Source of the DNA: SIG622 sp045604705
GTDB taxonomy: Bacteria; Bacillota; Clostridia; Oscillospirales; CAG-382
Direction: 5' to 3'
DNA: 64,000 nt
Assembly: GCA_045604705.1 (NCBI GenBank)
Contig: JAZUOO010000043.1
Coordinates: 1 to 64,000 of the forward strand
Below the pieces are notes generated by a model. It ran no database searches. It had not been told where the DNA came from and worked only from the letters and a program-made list of their open reading frames with translations. Made by a program: the position numbers and the translations under genes. Below, piece by piece: positions 53,897-63,173 of the stretch. Within the stretch, counting starts at the first letter, position 1, and each line of letters starts with the position of its first letter.

Positions 53897-55708
53897 ATGG
53901 CAAAAAAGAAAATAGACAATATCAGAAATTTCTCAATAATAGCCCACATAGACCATGGAAAATCCACACTTGCAGACAGAATTCTTGAAAAAACGCAGAC
54001 AGTCTCCACAAGAGAAATGGAAGAACAGCTGCTTGATGATATGGATCTTGAGCGTGAAAGAGGAATTACAATCAAAGCAAGGGCAGTAAGACTCAAGCAC
54101 ACAAAGAATGGGCAGGAATACTATTTCAATCTCATCGACACACCCGGACACGTCGACTTTAATTACGAAGTTTCCCGTTCACTAAAGGCGTGTGATGGCG
54201 CTCTTCTTGTTGTTGACGCAACCCAGGGCATAGAAGCTCAAACTCTCGCAAATGCATACCTTGCCGTAGAAAATGACCTCGAGGTAGTTCCGGTTATCAA
54301 TAAAATTGATCTTCCTTCTGCAGATGTAGCAAAAGTTAGAAACGAAATAGAGGACATTATCGGTATCCCCGCACAGGAGTGTCCTGCAATCTCTGCAAAG
54401 ACAGGTCTTAACATTGAGGATGTTCTTGACAGTATCGTAAGCGACATTCCTGCACCTGAGGGTGACCTTGATGCACCTCTTAAAGCTCTTATTTTTGATT
54501 CCTATTACGATTCCTACAGAGGTGTTGTTGTATACGTCAGGGTCTTTGACGGAAAAGTAAAGCAGGGCGATGTAATAAAACTCATGTCCAACGGCATAAC
54601 ATATGAAGTGAACGAAGTTGGTCATATGAGTGCATTCGGGCTTGAAAAGGACAAGGTACTGTCAGCAGGAGAAGTTGGATATATCACGGCTTCGATTAAG
54701 ACCGTTTCCGATACAAGAGTCGGTGATACTGTAACACTCGCGGATAACCCTGCAGAAGAAGCATTCCCCGGCTTTAAGGAAGCGCTTCCTGTTGTATTCA
54801 GCGGCATCTATCCCGCAGACGGTGCAAGATACGGCGATCTCCGTGATGCCCTTGAAAAGCTCGCACTCAATGATGCGGCACTTACATTCGAGCCTGAAAC
54901 ATCAATAGCTCTCGGCTTTGGCTTCAGATGTGGCTTCCTCGGACTTCTGCATATGGAAGTAATCGAAGAACGACTTGAACGTGAATTTAATCTCGACCTT
55001 ATCACAACAGCCCCCAGCGTTATCTATGAGGTTACAAGACACGACGGAAGCGTATACCGAATTGACAACCCCGTAAACTTTCCACAGGGGGATTCTGTAG
55101 ATCACGTAAGCGAGCCTATAGTTCATGCAAGTATCATCACACCTACCGAATATGTCGGTGCAATAATGGAACTCTGCCAGGACAGACGTGGCACATACAT
55201 TGACATGAAGTATGTCGATTCCGCAAGAGCAGAACTCCACTATACACTTCCGCTTAATGAAATAGTATACGACTTTTTTGATGCTTTGAAATCCAAGAGC
55301 CGCGGTTATGCATCCCTTGACTATGAACTAGCCGGCTACGAACCCTCAAAGCTCGTAAAGCTCGACATTCTTCTGAACGGCGAAATCGTGGACGCACTTT
55401 CCTTTATAGTGCATACCGATAAAGCATACGGCAGAGCAAGAAAGATAGCCGAAAAGCTCAAGGACAACATTCCAAGACAGCTTTTTGAGATTCCCGTGCA
55501 GGCGGCAGTCGGTGGTAAGGTAATTGCAAGAGAGACCGTCAGAGCTCTGCGTAAGGACGTCCTTGCCAAGTGCTACGGCGGAGACATCACAAGAAAGAAG
55601 AAGCTACTTGAAAAGCAGAAAGAGGGTAAAAAGCGTATGCGTTCTCTCGGATCTGTTGAAGTACCGCAGGAAGCTTTTATGGCAGTACTCAAATTTGATG
55701 AAGACTGA
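53897..55708 (+). CDS. lepA: Elongation factor 4 (LepA)
   Basis: 603 residues. GTPase motifs: AHIDHGKST (G1), RERGITIK (G2/switch), DTPGHVDF (G3), NKIDLP (G4). Domains II, III and V are in order, and the LepA-specific C-terminal domain ends ...KRMRSLGSVEVPQEAF. LepA binds stalled ribosomes and promotes back-translocation or 30S assembly. hemW follows 84 bases downstream, a pairing widespread in Firmicutes. Confidence 0.97.
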   Translation: MAKKKIDNIRNFSIIAHIDHGKSTLADRILEKTQTVSTREMEEQLLDDMDLERERGITIKARAVRLKHTKNGQEYYFNLIDTPGHVDFNYEVSRSLKACDGALLVVDATQGIEAQTLANAYLAVENDLEVVPVINKIDLPSADVAKVRNEIEDIIGIPAQECPAISAKTGLNIEDVLDSIVSDIPAPEGDLDAPLKALIFDSYYDSYRGVVVYVRVFDGKVKQGDVIKLMSNGITYEVNEVGHMSAFGLEKDKVLSAGEVGYITASIKTVSDTRVGDTVTLADNPAEEAFPGFKEALPVVFSGIYPADGARYGDLRDALEKLALNDAALTFEPETSIALGFGFRCGFLGLLHMEVIEERLEREFNLDLITTAPSVIYEVTRHDGSVYRIDNPVNFPQGDSVDHVSEPIVHASIITPTEYVGAIMELCQDRRGTYIDMKYVDSARAELHYTLPLNEIVYDFFDALKSKSRGYASLDYELAGYEPSKLVKLDILLNGEIVDALSFIVHTDKAYGRARKIAEKLKDNIPRQLFEIPVQAAVGGKVIARETVRALRKDVLAKCYGGDITRKKKLLEKQKEGKKRMRSLGSVEVPQEAFMAVLKFDED

Positions 55709-55791
55709 TTGCCTTATTATTTCGTTTAAGCGAGCATTTTGCACTTTGCAATATGCATTTCAAAAACGAAGTTTTTGAGAAAGGACAATTT

Positions 55792-56982
55792 ATGCCAAAA
55801 AAATACAGCGAAAAAAAACTCGGTTTGTATATCCACATTCCATTTTGCGTGAAAAAGTGTCTGTATTGTGATTTCTATTCCATTCCTGCCGCAAATGAGC
55901 AGCTGAAAAGTCTTTACCTTGAAGCACTCATGTTGCATTTTGAAGAACACAGTCTTCAGCTTGCACCCTATGTTATAGATTCCGTATATTTCGGCGGCGG
56001 TACACCGTCTCTCCTTTCCGCAGAGCAGATGAATATGATTCTCAAAAAACTAAGGAAAAATTTTTACATCTCCGATAAGTGCGAGATAACTATTGAAGTC
56101 AATCCGGGAACCATTGATAAAGCAAAGTTATCCTCATTCAAAAAAAGCGGTATAAACAGATTGAGCATCGGTTGCCAGAGCTTTGCGGACAGCGACCTTA
56201 AGGTGTGCGGAAGAATCCACAATACAAGAGACAACATAAAAGCAATTACGGATGCTGTCGCAGCGGGCTTTAAAAATATAAACGTTGATATAATGTACGG
56301 ACTTCCCAACCAACCGCTTCAGAACATACTTGTCAGTATAGAAAGAGCCATAAAACTCGGAGCAACGCATATATCCCTTTACGGATTGAAGGTTGAGGAG
56401 GGGACACCATTTTATGCAATGCAGACCCAGCGCAAGCTCATACTTCCCGACGAGGACACGGAAAGCGATATGTATTTCGTTGCCTGCAATCTTCTTCGCA
56501 ACAGCGGTTTCCGTCACTATGAAATCTCAAACTTTGCAAAGCCCGGCTACGAAAGCATACATAACCTGAAATATTGGAATTGCGATGAATACGTGGGCTT
56601 TGGTCCGTCAGCTCATTCATTTTTCTCAGGCAAAAGATTCTACTACAAAAACAGCACATCCCTCTACATCAAAAACTTCACTGAAAACTACGAAGGTCAG
56701 GGAATAGTGGACAAATGCATTGACGTACAATTCGGTACACAGATGGCAGAATACGTTATGCTCAGAATGCGTCTTGGTGAGGGTATCAACTGCGAAGAAT
56801 TCAGAAAACGCTTCGGCAGAACCTTTGAGTCCATGTATCTCGGTAAAATGGCTCCGTTCCTGCGTTCCGGACACATAATCAAAACCTCAGACGGTTACGC
56901 ATTTACTGAACAGGGTATGTATGTTTCAAACTATATCCTGTCACGTATGATTGACTTCGATATAGTTATACCGGGAGTATGA
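55792..56982 (+). CDS. hemW: HemW-like radical SAM protein
   Basis: 396 residues from ATG 55792 with AAAGGA upstream; an in-frame start at 55753 lacks a site. The radical SAM cluster motif CVKKCLYC (C19, C23, C26) in GLYIHIPFC is followed by VYFGGGTPSLL, IEVNPGTI, GINRLSIGCQSF, and the HemW-type C-terminus. HemW is a heme chaperone rather than the coproporphyrinogen oxidase HemN; the position after lepA supports HemW. It shares a transcript with lepA and has its own terminator. Confidence 0.93.
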   Translation: MPKKYSEKKLGLYIHIPFCVKKCLYCDFYSIPAANEQLKSLYLEALMLHFEEHSLQLAPYVIDSVYFGGGTPSLLSAEQMNMILKKLRKNFYISDKCEITIEVNPGTIDKAKLSSFKKSGINRLSIGCQSFADSDLKVCGRIHNTRDNIKAITDAVAAGFKNINVDIMYGLPNQPLQNILVSIERAIKLGATHISLYGLKVEEGTPFYAMQTQRKLILPDEDTESDMYFVACNLLRNSGFRHYEISNFAKPGYESIHNLKYWNCDEYVGFGPSAHSFFSGKRFYYKNSTSLYIKNFTENYEGQGIVDKCIDVQFGTQMAEYVMLRMRLGEGINCEEFRKRFGRTFESMYLGKMAPFLRSGHIIKTSDGYAFTEQGMYVSNYILSRMIDFDIVIPGV

Positions 56983-57015
56983 TTGTTTCGGGAAATACAG
57001 AATTTAAAATTTATT

Positions 57016-57053
57016 ATCCCATGCAGAATTTCGTATTCTGTGTGGGATTTTTT
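57016..57053 (+). terminator. Terminator of hemW
   Basis: ATCCCATGCAGAAT pairs with ATTCTGTGTGGGAT (14 bp, two G-U) followed by TTTTTT. Confidence 0.8.
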
Positions 57054-57149
57054 GAAGGCTCACCCAAAAGTCAGCCTGTTTTTTGTTCACATCCCACTCT
57101 TTTCTGCATATTCTATAATAAAATCACATTTAAGAAAAGAGACAATAAT

Positions 57150-58373
57150 ATGCGATCAAAAAATTCATTAAATGAAGAAAAACGAGATTTTTCAACCCCA
57201 ATTCAGAAATTCGAATTCCCAACTTCGACTTTTTCAGAAGAATCCCTCTACATACACGGGGCAGTACCGCGGCAAAAGCCCTGCCGTCCCGTAAGCTTCC
57301 CGATATATCAGACCGCAACTTTTGAAAATCCCGGTCTTGCCGAGGAATGTCCATTTTCATACACAAGATGTGCAAATCCCACACGTTCTGCCCTTGAAAA
57401 AACCGTGGCACTATCCGAAAAAGGGGAGTACTGTTTTGCTTTTTCTTCGGGACTTTCCGCAATTCTTGCAGTATTTTCAACCCTTTCAAAAGGGGAACAT
57501 GTGGTGCTTTCCGAAGACATATATGGCGGCACTTACAGACTTATGAACGTCATATTCAAACGATTCGGAATAGAATGTACCCTCGCAGATTTCACAGACA
57601 TCGAAAACGTTGAAAATGCCTGTAAAAGTAACACGAAGCTTATTTTTACCGAAACGCCTACAAACCCTATGGCGAGAGTTGCCGACATAAAAAAGTGTGC
57701 TGAAATAGCCCACAATATCAATGCAAAACTCTGCATTGACAACACATTCATGACTCCTTATCTCCAAAAGCCTCTCACCCTCGGTGCAGACATCGTAGTA
57801 CATAGCGGAACAAAATACCTCTGCGGTCACCACGATACCAGTGCAGGTTTTGTGGTAACAAATAATCAGGAACTTGCCATACAAATCGAATACATATCAA
57901 AAACAGAAGGAACAGCCCTGTCTCCCTTTGACAGCTGGTTAGTTATGCGTGGAATGAAAACTCTCCCTATACGAATAGATCGACACGAAGAAAACGCCCA
58001 AAAGGTATTCAAATGGCTAAAAAACAACAGAAACGTTGAACAAGTCTATTATTCCGGGGACAGTGACAATAAAGGGTATGACATCATGAAAAAACAAGCC
58101 AAAGGCTTCGGTGCGGTTATATCCTTCAGACTTAAATTTACATCTCTTGTAGAAAGTGTCCTCACCGGTGGAAACACAATAATATTTGCGGAAAGCCTTG
58201 GCGGTACTGAATCGCTCATTACATATCCCATAACGCAAACTCACGCTACAACACCGGATGATCTGAGAAGAAAAATAGGAATTGACGAAAAGCTCATACG
58301 TCTGTCCTGTGGCATTGAACCTTACACAGACATAATATCCGACCTTGAAAACACACTAGGTAGAAATTTGTGA
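57150..58373 (+). CDS. Cys/Met-metabolism PLP enzyme (cystathionine/methionine lyase type)
   Basis: 407 residues from ATG 57150, with AAGAAAAGAG upstream; the in-frame upstream start at 56979 would overlap the hemW terminator. It is a trans-sulfuration family enzyme: FPIYQTATFENP, YTRCANPTRSALEKTVA, PLP lysine in VHSGTKYLCGHHDTSAG, and SLGGTESLITYP. The reaction could be cystathionine beta- or gamma-lyase or methionine gamma-lyase; the sequence seen here does not decide. It overlaps dapF by one base, so sulfur amino acid and DAP steps are linked. Confidence 0.85.
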   Translation: MRSKNSLNEEKRDFSTPIQKFEFPTSTFSEESLYIHGAVPRQKPCRPVSFPIYQTATFENPGLAEECPFSYTRCANPTRSALEKTVALSEKGEYCFAFSSGLSAILAVFSTLSKGEHVVLSEDIYGGTYRLMNVIFKRFGIECTLADFTDIENVENACKSNTKLIFTETPTNPMARVADIKKCAEIAHNINAKLCIDNTFMTPYLQKPLTLGADIVVHSGTKYLCGHHDTSAGFVVTNNQELAIQIEYISKTEGTALSPFDSWLVMRGMKTLPIRIDRHEENAQKVFKWLKNNRNVEQVYYSGDSDNKGYDIMKKQAKGFGAVISFRLKFTSLVESVLTGGNTIIFAESLGGTESLITYPITQTHATTPDDLRRKIGIDEKLIRLSCGIEPYTDIISDLENTLGRNL

Positions 58374-59251
58374 TGATACCGCTTTCTTTCACAAAAATGA
58401 CGGCATACGGAAATGACTACATATATGTGATCGACAGAGAAAAGAATCTTATAAAGCGTGATGAAGTATCAAGGATATTGTCGGAAAGAAACTTCAGCGT
58501 AGGTTCCGATGGTCTTATTGTAATCGAGGACAGCGACCTTGCGGATTTCTTTATGCGAGTATACAATCCTGACGGTACGGAAGCCGAAATGTGCGGAAAC
58601 GGACTTCGCAGCGTCGGGAAACTTGTATACGAAAAAGGTCTTACATACAAAACAGAAATGACGATAGAAACCAAAGGAGGTATAAAACACGTAAAACTTG
58701 ACATTGACGATGGAAAAGTTATAAACATCAAAGCAGACATAGGAAGTCCTGTTTTTGAATGTAAAAAGATCCCGGTTATCGGAATGGGAGAGCGACTTTG
58801 CGGTGAAAAACTTGAGATTGCTGACAGAACCTTTGTCGCATATGCAATGAGCCTTGGAAACCCTCATCTCGTACTTTTTTGTGATGACGTTGACAGGCTG
58901 AATATACAAAAATACGGAAAGGCAGCAGAATACCTTACCATATTCCCGAATCGAACAAATGTTGAATTCTGCAGGATAAATTCAAGGAAAACGATACGTC
59001 TGCGAACATGGGAAAGGGGAACGGGCGAAACCAATGCCTGTGCAACCGGATGCTGTGCCTGTCTGTGTGCGGCTGTTCTCGCCGATATGTGCGATAGAGA
59101 AATGACAGTATTTCAGAACGGAGGTAAGACCTATGTGGAATGGGACGACAACGGTCATCTGCACATGACAGCTCCCTCTCGGATCGTATACGAGGGACAA
59201 GTAATGCTTGACGAAAAGTACTTCAGAAACATAGGCGGTGAATCACTATGA
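58373..59251 (+). CDS. dapF: Diaminopimelate epimerase
   Basis: 292 residues from ATG 58373, which overlaps the upstream stop by one base. MTAYGNDYI at the start, EMCGNGLRSVGK with the first catalytic Cys, and GETNACATGCCAC with the second are diagnostic. It converts LL-DAP to meso-DAP for peptidoglycan and lysine. The 4-base ATGA overlap with murE downstream couples production of the substrate to the ligase that uses it. Confidence 0.95.
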   Translation: MIPLSFTKMTAYGNDYIYVIDREKNLIKRDEVSRILSERNFSVGSDGLIVIEDSDLADFFMRVYNPDGTEAEMCGNGLRSVGKLVYEKGLTYKTEMTIETKGGIKHVKLDIDDGKVINIKADIGSPVFECKKIPVIGMGERLCGEKLEIADRTFVAYAMSLGNPHLVLFCDDVDRLNIQKYGKAAEYLTIFPNRTNVEFCRINSRKTIRLRTWERGTGETNACATGCCACLCAAVLADMCDREMTVFQNGGKTYVEWDDNGHLHMTAPSRIVYEGQVMLDEKYFRNIGGESL

Positions 59252-60729
59252 TCATGCATGACCTGTTTGACTGCGAAATAATGAGCTTCGACGAAAACTT
59301 CAGAAATCGCACCGTTGGATGTATAGTAACAAATACTGAAGAAGCAATAAAGAATAAGGATAATTCACCACTGTTTATATGCATAAACGGCACAAAGTAC
59401 GATACCCATAAGGACATAGAAATGCTTATCTTAGAGGGAATAAAAGACATTGTTGTTGAAATCGGTCATGAAGTTCCCGAAATTGCCGATGACGTCAACA
59501 TAATTTACTCCAAAAACACAAGAAAAACACTTGCTCTCGCATCAAAGTGTTTTTACAAAGATCCGGGAAGAAAACTAACGATCATTGGACTTACCGGCAC
59601 AAAAGGCAAAACCACTGTATCATATATGTTGGAAAGCGTCCTGCATGAAGCGGGAATAAAATGCGGAATAATCGGTACAAATGGGATAATCTTCAACAAC
59701 CAAATACACGAATGCGAAAACTCCACTCCCGGCGCCAACGAATATTATCGTTATCTTAAAGAAATGTCTGACCACGGAATAACACATGTAATATGCGAAG
59801 TAACCTCCCAATCCCTGAAACAGTATCGAACCTACGGAACGACCTTTGAGATTGCTGCATTCACAAATTTATATCCCGATCACATAGGTAAGGACGAACA
59901 CTCCGACTTTGAGGAATATCGATTATACAAAAGTACCCTTTTTGAAAGCTGCAGGAAAGCCGTCTTAAACATGGACGACCCGAACAGCACTTTTTTTGCC
60001 GATAAATGCTTATTAAATGATATTGATTTCGTATACTTTTCACTCCAAAACACGGTTGCAGAATATTATTGCAGCTCTTCCAAAACAAAGTGCATAAGCT
60101 CAAAATTCAGATATAGCGGTAAAGTAATCGCCATACCTTTACCTGGGGATTTTAACATCCAAAATGCAATGTGCGCAATTTCCATTCTCGAAGAACTCGG
60201 ACTAAAGATGAAGCATATCATAAAAGGACTTGCAAAAGTAAAAGTCCCCGGAAGATGTGAGAGCGTGGCAAATCCTGCCGGTATAAATATAATAATTGAT
60301 TACGCACATAACAAAGAAAGCCTTGAAAATATACTTAGCACCCTCAAGAAAGACTGTCGTGGTAAACTTTACTGCGTTTTCGGTGCAGGCGGTGACAGAT
60401 CAAAGCTCAGAAGAGGTGGAATGGGGGAGGCTGCATCAAAATTTGCAGATTATTCGGTGATCACAAGCGACAATCCACGAACGGAAGATCCCGATGATAT
60501 AATCAAGGACATCCTACAAGGCATCCCATCCGATTATAAAAATTACACAGTGTTTCCCGAAAGACAAAAAGCAATATATCACATCTTGGCAAAAGCAAAA
60601 AAAGGCGATACCGTTCTCCTTGCCGGAAAGGGTGCGCAGAATTATGAAGAAATCTGCGGTATAAAATACCCCTTTGACGAAAGAGAAACAGTATCACAAT
60701 ACTATAAAAACAAAATTACTCGACGATAA
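59248..60729 (+). CDS. murE: UDP-MurNAc-tripeptide synthetase
   Basis: 493 residues. The Mur-ligase P-loop is GLTGTKGKTT (~residues 115-124); then NSTPGANEYYRYLKEM, the carbamoylated-lysine region YKSTLFE, YAHNKESLENIL, and the meso-DAP specificity motif DNPR in VITSDNPRTEDPDDI. It adds meso-DAP to UDP-MurNAc-L-Ala-D-Glu. It is coupled to dapF rather than sitting in a dcw division cluster. Its last 14 bases overlap the convergent CBM9-like gene. Confidence 0.92.
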   Translation: MIMHDLFDCEIMSFDENFRNRTVGCIVTNTEEAIKNKDNSPLFICINGTKYDTHKDIEMLILEGIKDIVVEIGHEVPEIADDVNIIYSKNTRKTLALASKCFYKDPGRKLTIIGLTGTKGKTTVSYMLESVLHEAGIKCGIIGTNGIIFNNQIHECENSTPGANEYYRYLKEMSDHGITHVICEVTSQSLKQYRTYGTTFEIAAFTNLYPDHIGKDEHSDFEEYRLYKSTLFESCRKAVLNMDDPNSTFFADKCLLNDIDFVYFSLQNTVAEYYCSSSKTKCISSKFRYSGKVIAIPLPGDFNIQNAMCAISILEELGLKMKHIIKGLAKVKVPGRCESVANPAGINIIIDYAHNKESLENILSTLKKDCRGKLYCVFGAGGDRSKLRRGGMGEAASKFADYSVITSDNPRTEDPDDIIKDILQGIPSDYKNYTVFPERQKAIYHILAKAKKGDTVLLAGKGAQNYEEICGIKYPFDERETVSQYYKNKITRR

Positions 60730-61315
60730 TTTCACCGAAATATTCCGGTCTGTGGAAATCCGGCTTTGGCGTGTCTATCTTGTTCCATGTGATATAGTGA
60801 GGATTTTCGCCATCTTTACCACACTTATAAAAATTACCTTTAAATACGTATCCGCTGGTTATCTCAAAATCACCGTAAACTGCGTGGAGAATCTCATTAC
60901 CGATAACAGCATCCGCAATCCAACACTCATCGTTCTTTGTAATTGTAATTTCAGGTGATAGTCCGAGCGTTGGAAGTATACGTGTTCTCACATCGCCCCT
61001 GCCAGGACCGAAACTTAGAACAAAAGCACCGTTGGAGTTTGTTTCAAAATTAATGTAGTCCTTGCTTTTTTCGGTACAAAGATTAAAGAAGCACTCCATA
61101 CAACTGTCATTAGAAACAGGATCATACGGCTTAGTATACCTTGTTAATGGATTTTTCTCGAAACAGGTCAGTCTTACAACTATTCCCCTGTCGCGGATAT
61201 AGGTCATTTGTACCGTCGTTTTTGGCGTATATGGATAATTCCATGTATTGCTTGTTATTTCCACAGCGGGACAATCCTCGATAGCTCTGCCTATTTTAAT
61301 TTTGTACTGATTCAT
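60716..61315 (-). CDS. CBM9-like carbohydrate-binding protein
   Basis: 199 residues, AGAAAGGCATAAT-type site upstream. The pattern VRLTCFEKNP...SCMECFFNLCTEKSKDYINFETNSNGAFVLSFGPGRG, with ...NFYKCGKDGENPHYITWNKIDTPKPDFHRPEYFG at the end, matches the CBM9/DOMON-like family common as stand-alone proteins in gut Clostridia. There is no signal peptide or catalytic domain. It overlaps murE tail-to-tail by 14 bases. It may bind sugars or cofactors; the function is unproven. Confidence 0.8.
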   Translation of the reverse strand: MNQYKIKIGRAIEDCPAVEITSNTWNYPYTPKTTVQMTYIRDRGIVVRLTCFEKNPLTRYTKPYDPVSNDSCMECFFNLCTEKSKDYINFETNSNGAFVLSFGPGRGDVRTRILPTLGLSPEITITKNDECWIADAVIGNEILHAVYGDFEITSGYVFKGNFYKCGKDGENPHYITWNKIDTPKPDFHRPEYFGEIIVE

Positions 61316-61692
61316 ATTATGCCTTTCCCGAATCCGAATTTTATATTTTCGGACCCTGTTTTGGATTTTTTACAGTATACCACCTATCTCGAATTTTTTC
61401 AAGTCTTTTTAAAAAAAGGTACAAAAAAGTAAAACCAATACATCTTGATGATAAAAGAAAAGAACGATGAGAAATAATACGGAAATATAGTAGAAATCGT
61501 AACCTGAGCCCATTGTTGCTTCAAACATTGATACATGGAAATTAAGATTTGAATCACTTATTGAAATCTACTACGAATGATAGCATTACTGTTAGATCTC
61601 CGTTGCAATATACGGAGAATTTAATTTTACAGGTAGACTTGTTCATGTTTTTTGTGATATAATATATAAAATTTTTCGTAAGGGGTAACATT
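61316..61692. other. Intergenic region with promoter for the HD gene
   Basis: No gene is seen. A hairpin TCTCCGT/ACGGAGA (61597-61618) precedes a promoter-like TAGACT-18-TATAAT (61634-61663). The left part presumably holds the divergent promoter of the CBM9-like gene. Confidence 0.5.
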
Positions 61693-62271
61693 GTGACTAA
61701 TAAAGAAAAATTCATACAAATATTCAAAGAAAACATCAAACGAGAGGGAAGCGGTGAGCTATTATCATGGCTTGAAAAGACAGATTTCTTCACAGCTCCC
61801 GCAAGTACAAAATTCCATCTCTGCGAGGAGGGCGGACTCTGTGAACACAGTATAAACGTATACGAGTGTCTTGCAGAACGCCACGGAAGCGAACATAACG
61901 CGGAAAGTATTGCCATAGTATCTCTGCTTCACGATTTGTGTAAAGCTCAATTTTACAAAATGACCATGAGGAATCAGAAGAATGAACAAACAGGTCAATG
62001 GGAAAAGGTACCCTATTATCAGGTAGAAGATAAATTTCCTTTCGGTCACGGTGAAAAATCTGTATTTCTCATCGAACGTTTTATGAGACTTAAGGTAGAA
62101 GAAGCAATTGCAATAAGATGGCATATGGGTGGATTTGATGATACTGCAAAATCAGGTGGATTTACAATCAGCAACGCATTTGAAATGTATCCTCTAGCAG
62201 TAAAGCTTCACATAGCGGATATAGAGGCAACGTATCTGCGTGAAGGTGAAAAGAAGCCGACAATGTTTTGA
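61693..62271 (+). CDS. HD-domain hydrolase
   Basis: 192 residues, GTG start at 61693 with AAGGGG upstream. His ligands in CEHSINVYECL and the HD pair in SLLHDLCK are the HD superfamily core; AIRWHMGG and HIADIEATY add later ligands. Such stand-alone HD proteins are usually nucleotide or cyclic-nucleotide phosphohydrolases; the substrate is unknown. Monocistronic, ending at the terminator at 62407. Confidence 0.85.
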   Translation: MTNKEKFIQIFKENIKREGSGELLSWLEKTDFFTAPASTKFHLCEEGGLCEHSINVYECLAERHGSEHNAESIAIVSLLHDLCKAQFYKMTMRNQKNEQTGQWEKVPYYQVEDKFPFGHGEKSVFLIERFMRLKVEEAIAIRWHMGGFDDTAKSGGFTISNAFEMYPLAVKLHIADIEATYLREGEKKPTMF

Positions 62272-62406
62272 GCCTTATGAGAGAAAGCAATAAACGGACA
62301 ACAGTGATTTTTTAAATCCACTTACAGCTCGGACCACATATATAACGTAATATGGGATGTCATAAATAGGATTCCCGGCGACACAAAAATTATCAAGCTT
62401 AACAAA

Positions 62407-62450
62407 ATCTCCCAAACGGCACATAAAAGTCGGATGGGAGATGTTTTTTA
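62407..62450 (+). terminator. Terminator of the HD gene
   Basis: ATCTCCCA pairs with TGGGAGAT around a 20-base loop, followed by GTTTTTTATTT. It overlaps the end of pflA. Confidence 0.7.
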
Positions 62451-63173
62451 TTTGTTTTTCTGTATAACTTCATTTAGAAGTTTCATCTTAACCTGATCAG
62501 GTTCCGGAATATCCTCAAAAGGAAATGAAATATTCATACTATCATACTTGACCTTGCAGATTTTCCTAAAAGGCAGAAGCTCAATTTTGTCAACACAAGA
62601 ATGATTCTTTTTTAGTTCACAAAGCTTAAGAATATTCTTGTCATTGTCATTTAATCCCGGAATAATGACTTGTCTGAGTGTCACGGAAACACAGGCATTA
62701 CAAAGATAGCCCAAAAACTCAATTACCTTAGAATAACTGCATCCAACGTATTTTCTGTATAATTCCTCTTCGGTATACTTTATATCGAGAAGAACCCTAT
62801 CCGTTTCAGTAAGAAGCTTTTTTACACCATCATTTAGTAAATATCCCGATGTATCAAGACAGGTGTTGATTCCGTTAGCATGACACATATTGAACACTTC
62901 ATAAGCAAATTCTGCCTGCAGCAATGGTTCTCCGCCGGAAAGTGTTATCCCACCGTCTTTACCGAAATATTCACGATATTTTTTCACTCTTTCAAGAACT
63001 TCTGTGGGAGTGTATTCAGTTCCGCTACAAAGCTCCCAAGTGTCCGGATTATGACAGCACCCACATCTCAGAGTACATCCCTGAAGAAAGGCTACAAACC
63101 TTATTCCCGGTCCGTCAACAGTTCCAAGACTTTGAAATGAGTGTATCCTGCCCGTAACAGTATCCTTTGTCAT
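62448..63173 (-). CDS. pflA: Pyruvate formate-lyase activating enzyme
   Basis: 241 residues. The 4Fe-4S cluster motif is at C33, C37 and C40 in GCTLRCGCC, with SGGEPLLQ and DIKYTEEELYRKYVGCS after it. The enzyme uses SAM to generate the glycyl radical on PFL. Its start overlaps the pflB stop by 4 bases (ATGA), and the pflB tail supplies the GAGGTG ribosome binding site, so the pair is tightly coupled. Confidence 0.96.
   Translation of the reverse strand: MTKDTVTGRIHSFQSLGTVDGPGIRFVAFLQGCTLRCGCCHNPDTWELCSGTEYTPTEVLERVKKYREYFGKDGGITLSGGEPLLQAEFAYEVFNMCHANGINTCLDTSGYLLNDGVKKLLTETDRVLLDIKYTEEELYRKYVGCSYSKVIEFLGYLCNACVSVTLRQVIIPGLNDNDKNILKLCELKKNHSCVDKIELLPFRKICKVKYDSMNISFPFEDIPEPDQVKMKLLNEVIQKNK

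Noticed and set aside
60674..60958. 94-codon plus-strand open frame after murE
   Set aside because: It is antisense to the CBM9-like gene and begins inside murE.
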